A stretch of DNA of 64,000 nucleotides from Gleimia europaea ACS-120-V-Col10b (GTDB taxonomy: Bacteria; Actinomycetota; Actinomycetes; Actinomycetales; Actinomycetaceae). Below are positions 1 to 8,366 of the stretch, in pieces. Position 1 is the stretch's first letter; each line of letters begins with the position of its first letter. The translations under genes and the position numbers were made by a program. Below the pieces are notes generated by a model that ran no database searches, was not told where the DNA came from, and saw only the letters and a list, made by a program, of their open reading frames with translations. Location of the stretch: assembly GCF_000411155.1 (NCBI RefSeq), contig NZ_KE150266.1, forward strand, positions 310,001 to 374,000, read 5' to 3'.

Positions 1-38
1 AGCGCGCAAGCCTTTATTTGACAGTGCCTTGACACAGA

Positions 39-70
39 TTGTGGCCAGGCGGCGAATCGCCTGGCCACAA
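39..70. terminator. Hairpin downstream of uppP
   Basis: A perfect 13-bp inverted repeat (39-51 with 58-70) with a 6-base loop lies about 40 bp beyond the uppP stop codon. There is no T-run on the minus strand, so it may be a 3'-end stabilising hairpin or a terminator shared with a gene to the left of the window. Confidence 0.5.
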
Positions 71-111
71 CATTGCAACGGGTGCATGTCAACGCATTCG
101 ACGTTGACTTC

Positions 112-966
112 TCACGCCAGAGCTGTGCCCATTGGGCTCAAAATGCCGCCCGCAAGCAAGAATCCAATCACGATCGCGATCACGATGCGGTAAATCACGA
201 AGGGTTGGTAGGACTTGGTTGATACGAGCTTCAAAAACCAAACGATAACCGCGTAACCAACACCAAAAGCAATCAGCGTGGCCACAATCGTTGGGCCCAC
301 ATCCACGCTATTGCCCCCCACTGCTACCCGGTAAACCTTGTACAACCCGGATGCGAATACTGCCGGCATAGCTAGCAGGAATGAGTAGCGCGCGGCCGCC
401 TCACGCGTATACCCCAGCAACCGACCCATAGTGATTGTTCCGCCCGACCGAGAAACACCGGGAACCAGCGCCAGTGCTTGCGCGAATCCGTACAAAATCG
501 CATCCGACCAGCGCATTTTGTCAAGCGTCATTCGCTGCGGCATCCACTTATCTGCCGCGCCGAGGAACAGTGCAAACAAGGCGAGCATAGTAACCGTGAT
601 CCACAGGTTTCTAAATGATGTATCAATCCAGTCTTCCAAAAGCAGACCCAGAACAGCGATTGGGATTGAACCGACGATAATCATCCAACCCAACCGCACA
701 TCAGAATCTGATGTGGAAATGCGATTCTCCTTGGCAACCCAGGGCAGCGAACCGAACCACTTGGTGATGATGCGGACGATGTCCTTCCAAAAGAAAATCA
801 ACACCGCCGTTTCCGTGCCGAGCTGCGTGATTGCCGTGAATGCCGCTCCTGGATCGTCCATCCCGAGCAGTTCGCCCACAATACGCAAATGCGCCGATGA
901 AGACACCGGCAAAAATTCGGTGAGGCCCTGTACCAGTCCCAAAATTATTGCTTCAAGCCAGTTCAT
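112..966 (-). CDS. uppP: Undecaprenyl-diphosphatase (UppP/BacA)
   Basis: Integral membrane phosphatase that converts undecaprenyl diphosphate to undecaprenyl phosphate, recycling the lipid carrier for peptidoglycan and wall polymer synthesis; its activity also gives bacitracin tolerance. The 284-residue length is normal for the family. Both signature motifs are present: the glutamate-rich motif at about residues 11-26 (Glu17, the SSS run, His26) and PGVSRSGGT at 169-177. Many hydrophobic segments are visible. It is divergent from the aldo/keto reductase with only 45 bp between the start codons. No Shine-Dalgarno is seen; a TAGGGT hexamer 8 bases before the ATG suggests a leaderless or near-leaderless mRNA. 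Identification is firm. Confidence 0.95.
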   Translation of the reverse strand: MNWLEAIILGLVQGLTEFLPVSSSAHLRIVGELLGMDDPGAAFTAITQLGTETAVLIFFWKDIVRIITKWFGSLPWVAKENRISTSDSDVRLGWMIIVGSIPIAVLGLLLEDWIDTSFRNLWITVTMLALFALFLGAADKWMPQRMTLDKMRWSDAILYGFAQALALVPGVSRSGGTITMGRLLGYTREAAARYSFLLAMPAVFASGLYKVYRVAVGGNSVDVGPTIVATLIAFGVGYAVIVWFLKLVSTKSYQPFVIYRIVIAIVIGFLLAGGILSPMGTALA

Positions 967-974
967 AGTTTCAA

Positions 975-980
975 ACCCTA
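975..980 (-). promoter_or_regulatory. -10 hexamer of uppP
   Basis: TAGGGT on the minus strand ends 8 bases before the uppP ATG, and there is no Shine-Dalgarno between them. It fits the TANNNT-start spacing seen at other genes in this window. Confidence 0.4.
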
Positions 981-998
981 TCTTTTAACGCCGTGCGC

Positions 999-1004
999 TA
1001 CTGT
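999..1004 (+). promoter_or_regulatory. -10 hexamer of the aldo/keto reductase gene
   Basis: TACTGT followed by 7 bases and then the ATG at 1012, with no ribosome-binding site. Transcription would start at or just before the ATG, giving a leaderless mRNA. Confidence 0.45.
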
Positions 1005-1011
1005 ATGAGAC

Positions 1012-1983
1012 ATGCGACATCGACTAGGCAACACCGGCCTGAAAGTATCCCCGGTTGGAATCGGCACACTCACCTGGGGGCGCGACACTACCATCATCGA
1101 AGCTGAAAACATCTGGAATACTGCTGTTCAAGCTGGCATAAACCTAATCGACACCTCACCGACCTACGGCGAAGGTAGCGCCGAATCGACAGTTGGAACC
1201 GTGCTGGAAACCACCGGCACCTCGCGTAGCGACGTGGTGATTGTCACCAAAGGCGGCTATATCCCCACCGACGCACGTTTTCACTACTCCGCTGCAAAAA
1301 ACGCGATACTGCAGTCCATTGACAGGTCACTTGAAGCGCTCCAAACCGACTACATCGACGTTTTTCTCCTTGCCCGGCCTGACCCGGAAACGCCTTTCGA
1401 TGAAAGCCTGGAAGCGCTCAGCATGGCGCTTCGGTCCGGGGTGATCCGTTACATTGGCGTCTCTAACTTCAGTGCGTGGGACACAGCAAAAATACATTTC
1501 CTTGCCAAAGAGTTCGGCACGAAGCTAGCGACTGTCAGCGCCGAATACTCGCTCCTCGAACGCGGGGTGGAAAGAGAACTGCTGCCCGGTCTGCGCCGCG
1601 ACAATATCGGATTCATCGCCTGGTCAGCGCTCGCGCGCGGCGTGCTCACCGGAAAATACCGCCACACTACTCCACCAGATTCCCGTGCGGCCTCGCCAAT
1701 TCTCTCCGGGTTTGTAGAGCCCTACCTCAGCAATGAATACAGCGCGATAACCGAAGCAGTCCTGGCCGCCGCTTCCGGACTCGACGTATCTGCAACCACC
1801 GTGGCGCTCGCATGGCTCACCAGCCAACCCGGCGTCAGTGCCGCACTCGTAGGTCCGCGCAGCGAACTCCAAGCAAAACAAATAGCTGAGGGAATGCAGT
1901 TTGCGCTCCCCCAGCCAATCGTTGATGCACTTAACGAAGTATCCGCACCAAGGCGCGGCTACCCCGAGACAGAAGGGCTCTAA
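1012..1983 (+). CDS. Aldo/keto reductase family protein
   Basis: A 323-residue TIM-barrel oxidoreductase of the aldo/keto reductase family, expected to use NADPH. The N-terminal GLKVSPVGIGT stretch, the DTSPTYGEGSAE motif (catalytic Asp and Tyr) and the VIVTKGG lysine are all present. At the site where the catalytic His normally stands (the H of an LxxHxPD-type motif) the sequence reads LLARPDPE, so that His appears to be replaced by Ala; activity could be altered or a different residue could serve. The later GVSNFS and C-terminal cofactor-binding region look intact. The substrate cannot be deduced. The stop codon overlaps the 3' end of the convergent acidic-protein gene. Confidence 0.85.
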   Translation: MRHRLGNTGLKVSPVGIGTLTWGRDTTIIEAENIWNTAVQAGINLIDTSPTYGEGSAESTVGTVLETTGTSRSDVVIVTKGGYIPTDARFHYSAAKNAILQSIDRSLEALQTDYIDVFLLARPDPETPFDESLEALSMALRSGVIRYIGVSNFSAWDTAKIHFLAKEFGTKLATVSAEYSLLERGVERELLPGLRRDNIGFIAWSALARGVLTGKYRHTTPPDSRAASPILSGFVEPYLSNEYSAITEAVLAAASGLDVSATTVALAWLTSQPGVSAALVGPRSELQAKQIAEGMQFALPQPIVDALNEVSAPRRGYPETEGL

Positions 1984-2288
1984 TCGTCCTCGTCATCTAG
2001 ATCATCAAAATCTAGATCGTCATCGTCTGACGCGTCTTCCTCATCCTCGTAGTAGTCGTCGAAATCGTCCACATCGTCATCAAAATCTGCATCGACGATA
2101 TCAAACGGCAAATCGACCCCGTAGTTGTTAAACAACACGTCGTCATACGTGAAAAAAGCATCGCGAAGACGCGCCTCAGCGGCCTCAACAATGCTCGAGT
2201 CGGCCATGTCGGCCGCGCGCGCAGCCTGAGCGTGCGCTTCAAACGCTGCAATAAGACGATTCAATGCGTCCGTCGGATTCATTCCCAT
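1980..2288 (-). CDS. Small acidic protein with Asp/Glu-rich tail
   Basis: A 102-residue protein I do not recognise. Residues 1-60 look helical and neutral, with repeated Ala (AHAQAARAADMAD). From about residue 65 to the end the sequence is almost entirely Asp and Glu with a few Tyr, Phe and Leu, a low-complexity anionic tail. It is the last gene of a four-gene minus-strand run, starting 10 bases after the M3 peptidase stop. Its final codons overlap the end of the convergent aldo/keto reductase by four bases. A second frame across this region is also open but lacks plausible composition. Function unknown; a DNA-mimic or metal- or partner-binding tail is only speculation. Confidence 0.75.
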   Translation of the reverse strand: MGMNPTDALNRLIAAFEAHAQAARAADMADSSIVEAAEARLRDAFFTYDDVLFNNYGVDLPFDIVDADFDDDVDDFDDYYEDEEDASDDDDLDFDDLDDEDD

Positions 2289-2297
2289 GCTTATACT

Positions 2298-4214
2298 CTA
2301 CAGGCCTCGGCGGGAAAGAATGGCCGCAGCCGAAGCTTCATGACCAATCAACTCCCGAAACGATTCGCGCGGATCGCGTGACGAACCGCGCGACAAAATC
2401 GCGTCAGTAATCTGGCGGCCAGCCTCCCGGTTCAAACCGCCATCACCGTCAATAGTAGCAACGGTGCGGAACCAATTCTCACACTCAGCAACCAGAGCCT
2501 CCGCCCACATGTACGAGTAGTAGCCCGCATCGTAACCAACCGTGAAAGCATGCGGGAAATACGTGGAACGATAGCGCGGCGGAATCAGATCAGAGGCAAC
2601 ACCAGCTTTCTCCAGCGCCGCGGCCTCGAACCGAGCAACGTCTTCACCCTCACGAATATCGGAGGAATACCACGCCTGATCCAAAAGGGCTGACGCGCAG
2701 AACTCGACGGTGGCGTGAGCCTGCCCAAACGTCTTCGAATCACGAAGTTGGACACGCATCTGGTTCGGCATGACCTCACCGGTGTCAAAGTGGCGCGCAA
2801 AGTTCTCAATAACCGCAGGATGATATGCCCACATTTCGTTCAGCTGGCTGGGAAGCTCCACAAAGTCACGCGGCACAGCCGTGCCCGCAGTCGAAGCGTA
2901 TCGAGTTTTCGACAAGAAACCATGCAGGGCATGGCCGAACTCGTGGAACAGGGTCTCAACCTCATCCCACACCAGGAACTTCGGACCATCCTCCACCGGC
3001 TCAAAATTGGCGCAGTTGATAATAATCGACTCGTAGTCGGTTCCCAAGTATCCCTGCACCAGCGAATCCATCCAAGCTCCGCCGCTCTTACCTGCACGCG
3101 TAAACGGATCGATCAGGAAGATACCAAGCGACTTGCTAGCTTCATCCTCAATCTCATAGACACGCATCGACGGATCCCAACCGGATAAGTCAGTGCGGCG
3201 CTTTACGTTCACACCGTAAATCTTATTGGCCGCGAAGAACACGCCATTTTCTAATACGTTCCACAGCTCCAAATAGGGTTTTAACGCTTGCGAGGACAGG
3301 CCGAGGGCATCATTCTTCTGTTTCTCTTGGTAGTAGAGCCAGTCCGAAGCCTGGAACTGCTCCAATCCATCGTCCAGCGCGCGGCGTGCGAGCTCCACTT
3401 CCTCGACCTGGGAAGCCTTAACAGCAGCCTTTGATACGTCCGAAAGCAACTGGTACACGGCCTGCGTGGAAGGCGCCATTTCCGCCGCCAGAACAACTTC
3501 AGCATGATTGTTGAAACCCAGAAGCTTTGCCCGCGCATTACGCTGCCTTGCCATCTCAGTCAGGATGGCGCGGGTATCAAACTCACCTCCAAAACCGCGC
3601 TCCATCGACTTAGCCAACAACTCTGCACGCGCCTGCGGGTCATCCAACTCCGTGAGCGCAAGTTGGTTCGTGAAGTTGTTTAGCGCGTATTCCTTGCCGG
3701 CAACAGTCACTGGCGTAGCGAGCATCTTCGAGACCGTCTGACCATACCTAGTTGCGAGCTGCGAGATCTTCAGATCGGCTTCTTCAAGTGCTTTCCGCCC
3801 GTCAGCATCTAGGTCGATGCCGCCAAGCCTGAACTCCTTGATCTGTTCACTGACCATGTAGGTCGACTCAGCGTCCAGATCCTGCTTCGAAAGCTCTACG
3901 AACTTCGCGTACAACGCCTCATTGGTCATCAGCCACGTCTGGAGCTTGGTGAGGGGCTCATCCAACCTCTCCTCCAAAGCGTCCAGGTCGGGGCCACCAA
4001 CCGCGCTGATCAGCGTGTACACCGGGCTAATCGCACACTCGAACTCAAAATCAGCCTTATCAAATGGGATTAGAAAATCTTCGATCGAAGCTGGTGCTTC
4101 TTCCAACGAGGTTATCGCAGCGCGATATGTGTCGATGGCTTCAAACGCTACCCGCTCACACTCAGCGGCATCGTATTTGCTGAAATCAGGAAGCACCTTC
4201 TCGATATTGCTCAT
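2298..4214 (-). CDS. M3 family zinc metallopeptidase (oligopeptidase A / Dcp-like)
   Basis: A 638-residue cytoplasmic peptidase of the M3 (thimet oligopeptidase) family, which trims short peptides left by larger proteases. The zinc site HEFGHALHG is visible at about residues 424-432 (His424, Glu425, His428), and the downstream region conserved in the family (for example the YSYMWAEALVAE stretch near the C terminus) is intact. The length is slightly below the roughly 680 residues usual for PrlC and Dcp. The start ATG overlaps the stop of the upstream GNAT-MazG gene by four bases, indicating translational coupling. Whether it is an endo-oligopeptidase or a dipeptidyl carboxypeptidase cannot be settled from sequence alone. 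Confidence 0.92.
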   Translation of the reverse strand: MSNIEKVLPDFSKYDAAECERVAFEAIDTYRAAITSLEEAPASIEDFLIPFDKADFEFECAISPVYTLISAVGGPDLDALEERLDEPLTKLQTWLMTNEALYAKFVELSKQDLDAESTYMVSEQIKEFRLGGIDLDADGRKALEEADLKISQLATRYGQTVSKMLATPVTVAGKEYALNNFTNQLALTELDDPQARAELLAKSMERGFGGEFDTRAILTEMARQRNARAKLLGFNNHAEVVLAAEMAPSTQAVYQLLSDVSKAAVKASQVEEVELARRALDDGLEQFQASDWLYYQEKQKNDALGLSSQALKPYLELWNVLENGVFFAANKIYGVNVKRRTDLSGWDPSMRVYEIEDEASKSLGIFLIDPFTRAGKSGGAWMDSLVQGYLGTDYESIIINCANFEPVEDGPKFLVWDEVETLFHEFGHALHGFLSKTRYASTAGTAVPRDFVELPSQLNEMWAYHPAVIENFARHFDTGEVMPNQMRVQLRDSKTFGQAHATVEFCASALLDQAWYSSDIREGEDVARFEAAALEKAGVASDLIPPRYRSTYFPHAFTVGYDAGYYSYMWAEALVAECENWFRTVATIDGDGGLNREAGRQITDAILSRGSSRDPRESFRELIGHEASAAAILSRRGL

Positions 4215-5275
4215 TTATCGTCTTCACTTTCTAGCCCGAGCACTCGAGCGATATTCGGGTTGAAAAAGCCGGGGCCCTTCAAAACCTTTCCATCCTCCCG
4301 GTAAATCGGTTTGCCATCAGCGCCCAACTTCGACATATTCGAGGCCTGAACCTCACGCAGCACCTCATCAAGGTCAATGCCGCATTCCAAAGCCATGCCG
4401 TACGCAACATACACGAGGTCAGCCAAAGCATCAGCCACCTCGATGGTATCTCGAGTGCCGTCATCTGCCTCGCGCGCGGCGGCGACTGCCCGTCCAATGA
4501 TCTGGCCCGCCTCACCGCCGTATAGGGCGGTCGTTAGCTCAGTGAACTCTTCGGACACGAGGCTCATACGCATGTGTACGCGCTCCGTGTTAGCAGTCGG
4601 CTTCTGTCCAAGCTTCACCGGCAACCCGTACACCTCGTGGAACTGGCGTACCAAAGCCTGCGGGCGGCGCGGGTCATACGGGCGCTTTGCAGGCGGAAGA
4701 TCGCAGTGGTCAGATAGATCAAAGTAGTGCGGCAGGTTGGGGTCACAGGCCGGCTGCATTGGCTCACCGCGCAAAAGACTCGCCGCCCACATGTGCACTA
4801 CCCGACCGTTCGGCTCCCGTACCTGTCGCGTTACTCCCTCGAAGACAAAACCAAGCTTCCACGCTAGCTTCCATGATGCGTCATTACCCACGTGTGCGTG
4901 CCACACGATCTTATCGACGGCGCGGTTTTCAAATGCGTGTTGGATCGCTAGCCGCGTTGCCTCGCCAATATAGCCTTTGCCTCGAGCCAGCTCACTGGCC
5001 CAGTATCCAACCTTCAGTGAGCGTTGTGACTCGTCGTAGTTCTCCAGGCCAACGCAACCCACCAGTTCAGAAGCAGCCCAGACCAACCACACATCGTTAG
5101 GTGCCTCAAGCTGCCTGGAAGTATCAATCCACCACTTCGCATCATTCAATGAATACGGTTGCGGGATCGCAGTGTAATTCGCGATCAACGGGTCATTGAG
5201 AACTTTTATCAACTGTTCGGCGTCAACCGGCTGTGGGCTGCGCAAAACAACTCTGTTACCTTCTAAAACGTTCAT
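4211..5275 (-). CDS. Fusion of GNAT acetyltransferase and MazG/HisE-like pyrophosphohydrolase
   Basis: A 354-residue two-domain protein. Residues 1 to about 170 are a RimJ/RimL-type N-acetyltransferase: an RGKGYIGEA acetyl-CoA loop at 98-106 and the NDASWKLAWKLGF helix at 131-143. Residues about 205-345 resemble the all-alpha MazG/phosphoribosyl-ATP pyrophosphohydrolase superfamily, with an EEFTE metal-binding motif at 242-246 and ExxD plus a further Asp at 279-286, followed by a KGPGFFNPNI tail. A linker rich in Pro, Asp and Arg joins them. It lies 2 bases after the DsbA-like gene and overlaps the M3 peptidase by 4 bases. The reading frame is continuous with no sign of a frameshift. Substrates of both domains are unknown; non-canonical nucleotide clearance is the usual role of MazG-type domains. 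Confidence 0.85.
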   Translation of the reverse strand: MNVLEGNRVVLRSPQPVDAEQLIKVLNDPLIANYTAIPQPYSLNDAKWWIDTSRQLEAPNDVWLVWAASELVGCVGLENYDESQRSLKVGYWASELARGKGYIGEATRLAIQHAFENRAVDKIVWHAHVGNDASWKLAWKLGFVFEGVTRQVREPNGRVVHMWAASLLRGEPMQPACDPNLPHYFDLSDHCDLPPAKRPYDPRRPQALVRQFHEVYGLPVKLGQKPTANTERVHMRMSLVSEEFTELTTALYGGEAGQIIGRAVAAAREADDGTRDTIEVADALADLVYVAYGMALECGIDLDEVLREVQASNMSKLGADGKPIYREDGKVLKGPGFFNPNIARVLGLESEDDK

Positions 5276-5277
5276 GT

Positions 5278-5970
5278 CTAATCTTCCACCGGACTATCTG
5301 GATTCGCGTGATTCCATGCGGCCTGCAAGGCGTTTTCAAACGCGAGACGCGGCTGAGCTCCCTCCATCATTAATGCCTTATCGAAAATGAATACTGGCAC
5401 CGCACCGATACCCATTTGCACACCAATCTGGAAATCAGAAAAAACTTCGCCCGCGCTGTCTTGTGATTCAAGCGTGGCAAGCACGCGGTCTCCCCGAATG
5501 TCAAAATCACGAGCGATAGCGATCAAAGATTCCGGATTAGACACGTCCATGCCGAGTTGGAAGCGGGCGCGTTGCAAAGCCTCATGCACCTTCAACTCCA
5601 AGGTGTCACTACCAACCGTCGTGTCTCGCTCCATGTCGATCTCGCGGGCTAACCCAACCAAACGGTGCGCGGACGTTGTGGGAGCAACCTTCACTGCTTC
5701 CCAATCAACATCAATGCCATCCTTGCGGGCAAGTTCGGTAAGCGAGGCTAATACCTGATCTACTTCCGCCCGCGACATGCCCTTAGTGCGCGCCAGATAA
5801 TCGGGCTCTGACTCCTCCAGCGTCTGATCCAGCTCTGGCTGCAACAAGTAGGCGTGCAAACGTACAGAAACTTCCGATCTGCGCTCGAAGGTGGAAAGTG
5901 CCTGCCGTAAATGGCGCACCCCCAGGTAGCACCAAGGGCACGCGATATCGCTCCAAACGTCAATGTGCAT
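5278..5970 (-). CDS. DsbA-family oxidoreductase (FrnE-like)
   Basis: A 230-residue thioredoxin-fold protein of the DsbA/FrnE family with a CPWC active site at residues 11-14, right after the first beta strand. No signal peptide is visible, so it is cytoplasmic, as for FrnE-like proteins linked to redox stress or polyketide chemistry. The frame extends to a TTG two codons upstream, but the ATG used here has AAAAGG at proper distance and is preferred. It is the first gene of the four-gene operon running down to the acidic protein. The substrate is unknown. Confidence 0.88.
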   Translation of the reverse strand: MHIDVWSDIACPWCYLGVRHLRQALSTFERRSEVSVRLHAYLLQPELDQTLEESEPDYLARTKGMSRAEVDQVLASLTELARKDGIDVDWEAVKVAPTTSAHRLVGLAREIDMERDTTVGSDTLELKVHEALQRARFQLGMDVSNPESLIAIARDFDIRGDRVLATLESQDSAGEVFSDFQIGVQMGIGAVPVFIFDKALMMEGAQPRLAFENALQAAWNHANPDSPVED

Positions 5971-6118
5971 ACTCAAAACCTTTTCCGCTTAATGCCGGGT
6001 AACCGCCTACCTACCACCTGTGACTAACGTCGTGTAGACATCACGTGGGCAGACAGAAAACACCCGTCAGGCACCACCAATAATACCCGGCGACGCAGTA
6101 GCCGCGATGCGCACGCAA

Positions 6119-6163
6119 ACTCCCCGAAAGATCGGCCCTCATCAGAACCGGCTTTCGGGGAGT
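6119..6163 (-). terminator. Hairpin after the lactate utilisation operon
   Basis: A 12-bp perfect stem, ACTCCCCGAAAG paired with CTTTCGGGGAGT (6119-6130 with 6152-6163), lies 15 bases beyond the lutC stop. The T-run is short, so termination is likely but not certain. The rest of the roughly 200-bp gap to the DsbA-like gene holds that gene's upstream region and nothing else that I recognise. Confidence 0.65.
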
Positions 6164-6177
6164 ATCGCAAATGGAGG

Positions 6178-6804
6178 CTAGTCTTCTACCAGCACAATAC
6201 GAAGATTACGCGGGCCGTGTACGCCATCCACACGTACGAGCTCAATATCAGAGGTTGCCGATGGGCCGGCAATCCATGTGGTAGGACGCGTCGGGTTCTC
6301 TGCGAGAACAGCCACGGCCTCAGGAAGGGTAGCCTTGACGTCTTCACTGCGCAACACAATCACGTGAGTATCGGGCACGAGCGTGATAGCGCGACGCCCC
6401 TGATCGGCCGTGCCGTCCAAAATGATGGTGCCCGAGTTGGCAACCGCCACTCTCGATGCCGTGACCACTGCGTCAGTTTTGTCCAGTTCGTCATTAGTGA
6501 GGGCCGGATCATCTACCCGCACCTCACGGCCATCACGCCCAGCCGCGTCCATCCACTCCTGGGGCAGACCAGGAGGAACGACGACACTCTTGGTATCGGC
6601 TAGAAACTGCGCAATAGCGTCCTCAATGCCGGGGGCCTTCACACGCTTAACCTGCGCTGTGTAATCAATGAGAGCAGCGACCATCTCATCAACTACATCG
6701 GAGCGCGGAGCATCGCTACCGAAGCGGTAATCACGCGGGATTTGTGGAGCATCGATGTTGCCCGCAGCGCGGATACGCCTAAAGATCTCGCTTTTCGCGC
6801 TCAT
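6178..6804 (-). CDS. lutC: Lactate utilisation protein C (LUD domain)
   Basis: A 208-residue LUD-domain protein, the third subunit of the LutABC L-lactate oxidising complex that converts L-lactate to pyruvate in the cytoplasm. The C-terminal part shows the LUD features: a conserved VANSGTIIL stretch, a TLVPDTHVIVL strand and a TWIAGPSATSDIELVRVDGVHGP segment. Its ATG overlaps the lutB stop by 4 bases, so the two are translationally coupled. It is the last gene of the lldP-lutA-lutB-lutC operon and is followed by a hairpin. Confidence 0.93.
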   Translation of the reverse strand: MSAKSEIFRRIRAAGNIDAPQIPRDYRFGSDAPRSDVVDEMVAALIDYTAQVKRVKAPGIEDAIAQFLADTKSVVVPPGLPQEWMDAAGRDGREVRVDDPALTNDELDKTDAVVTASRVAVANSGTIILDGTADQGRRAITLVPDTHVIVLRSEDVKATLPEAVAVLAENPTRPTTWIAGPSATSDIELVRVDGVHGPRNLRIVLVED

Positions 6805-8366
6805 TTGCCTTCTCCTTCATTCTTGCCTTCGTCCTCCCACCAGTCTCTAAACGATTGCGCTGGCGGAGCAGGCACGTCGCGGGTACGAGTCCAATCCTTC
6901 ACCACGGGGAACGGGAGGAAACCAATCTTGCGATCAGGTCCGGCAACAACGCGACCCGCGTTAGCGGCCTTTCCTCCCATTTCCATGCCCTTACCGGAGG
7001 ACATGACCTTCGAGCTCACCTTCATCGCCACATCCCACTTGTCAGGAATGCCGCCCCGGTTAGCTTCCGTGTACTTGTGGCGCAAATGCACCAAAATGTC
7101 AGGAATGTTGATCTTTACAGGGCACACGTCGAAACACGCGCCACACAGTGAAGATGCAAACGGCAAAGACGCAGCCGGATCCTTACGATCCATCGCGTTC
7201 AAAAGCTGCGGCGTCAAGATCGCGCCGATCGGGCCTGGGTAAACTGAGTTGTAAGCATGGCCGCCGGCTACACGGTATACGGGGCAGATATTCATGCATG
7301 CCGCACAACGAATACATTTAAGCGCTTCGCGACCAACCTCATCCTGAAGCACGTTGGTGCGACCGTTGTCCATCAAAATGATGTGGAACTCCTGCGGCCC
7401 ATCGCCTTCGGTAACACCCGTCCAGAAGGAGGTGTACGGGTTCATGCGTTCGCCGGTGGCCGAACGCGGAAGGAGCTGGGAAATAACCTCAATGTCTTGA
7501 TAAGAGGGAACCAGCTTCTCAATTCCCATAACGGTCACCAGAGTCTCCGGCAAGGTCAGACACATGCGGCCGTTACCTTCGGATTCAAAAATTGCCACCG
7601 TACCAGTCTCGGCAACACCAATGTTCGCACCAGAAATCGCGACCTTGGCCGAGAGGAACTTCTTACGCAGGTGTGCACGTGCAGCCATGGCAAGCACGCG
7701 CGGCTCATTTGTGAGGTTATCGGGCACATCCTCCATGCGCTTTTCGAAAATCGCCTTCACTTCAGCGCGGTTGCGGTGAATCGCCGGCACAACGACGTGC
7801 GAGGGCATGTCTTCTGACAGCTGCACAATCATTTCTGCCAGGTCGGTCTCCCACGCCTGAATCCCCCTCTCGTTAAGGTATTCATTCAGGTTAATTTCCT
7901 GGGTTGCCATGGACTTAACCTTGACGACCTCGTCAACCTGCTTCGACTTAACGATCTCGTACACAATCTGATTTGCTTCAGCGGCATCACGTGCCCAGTG
8001 CACAATGCCTCCGCGCGCGGTCACGTTCTTCTCAAACTCTTCCAGCAGATCTGTCCAGTTTGCCGCCACGTTGCGCTTGATGTTGGAGGCCGACTCGCGC
8101 AAATCCTCCCAGTCCGGCATTTCTGAAACGCGCACATTGCGCTTGGCACGAATCTTTCCGGTTGCGTAACCAAGGTTGCGACGCATCTGCGTATTGCGCA
8201 GCGTCTCCTTAGATCCTTCGGTAAAGTTCTTGCCCCAGCGCAAAGGATCTTGCGGGAGCGGATGGCCCGGCACCCAACCAAGCTCCTGTTCTTCAAGATC
8301 CTTACTAGACCAATCAGCCGGGTTCAGTCCCAGCTTCGAACCGAGTTCTTCAATCTTGTCAAACAT
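6801..8366 (-). CDS. lutB: Lactate utilisation iron-sulfur protein B
   Basis: A 521-residue subunit of the LutABC lactate oxidation complex. The N-terminal two thirds form a LUD domain (residues about 70-320). Two ferredoxin-like 4Fe-4S motifs follow: Cys351, 354, 357 and 361, and Cys408, 411 and 415 with CPV after each set. The C-terminal tail is basic then acidic. Its ATG directly follows the lutA stop codon (TAA ATG). The length is somewhat above the roughly 475 residues of B. subtilis LutB, mainly from an N-terminal extension of about 50 residues carrying Trp and Pro. Confidence 0.95.
   Translation of the reverse strand: MFDKIEELGSKLGLNPADWSSKDLEEQELGWVPGHPLPQDPLRWGKNFTEGSKETLRNTQMRRNLGYATGKIRAKRNVRVSEMPDWEDLRESASNIKRNVAANWTDLLEEFEKNVTARGGIVHWARDAAEANQIVYEIVKSKQVDEVVKVKSMATQEINLNEYLNERGIQAWETDLAEMIVQLSEDMPSHVVVPAIHRNRAEVKAIFEKRMEDVPDNLTNEPRVLAMAARAHLRKKFLSAKVAISGANIGVAETGTVAIFESEGNGRMCLTLPETLVTVMGIEKLVPSYQDIEVISQLLPRSATGERMNPYTSFWTGVTEGDGPQEFHIILMDNGRTNVLQDEVGREALKCIRCAACMNICPVYRVAGGHAYNSVYPGPIGAILTPQLLNAMDRKDPAASLPFASSLCGACFDVCPVKINIPDILVHLRHKYTEANRGGIPDKWDVAMKVSSKVMSSGKGMEMGGKAANAGRVVAGPDRKIGFLPFPVVKDWTRTRDVPAPPAQSFRDWWEDEGKNEGEGK

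Noticed and set aside
431..988. 185-codon plus-strand frame opposite uppP
   Set aside because: Antisense of a clear membrane-protein gene; no domain or ribosome-binding site.
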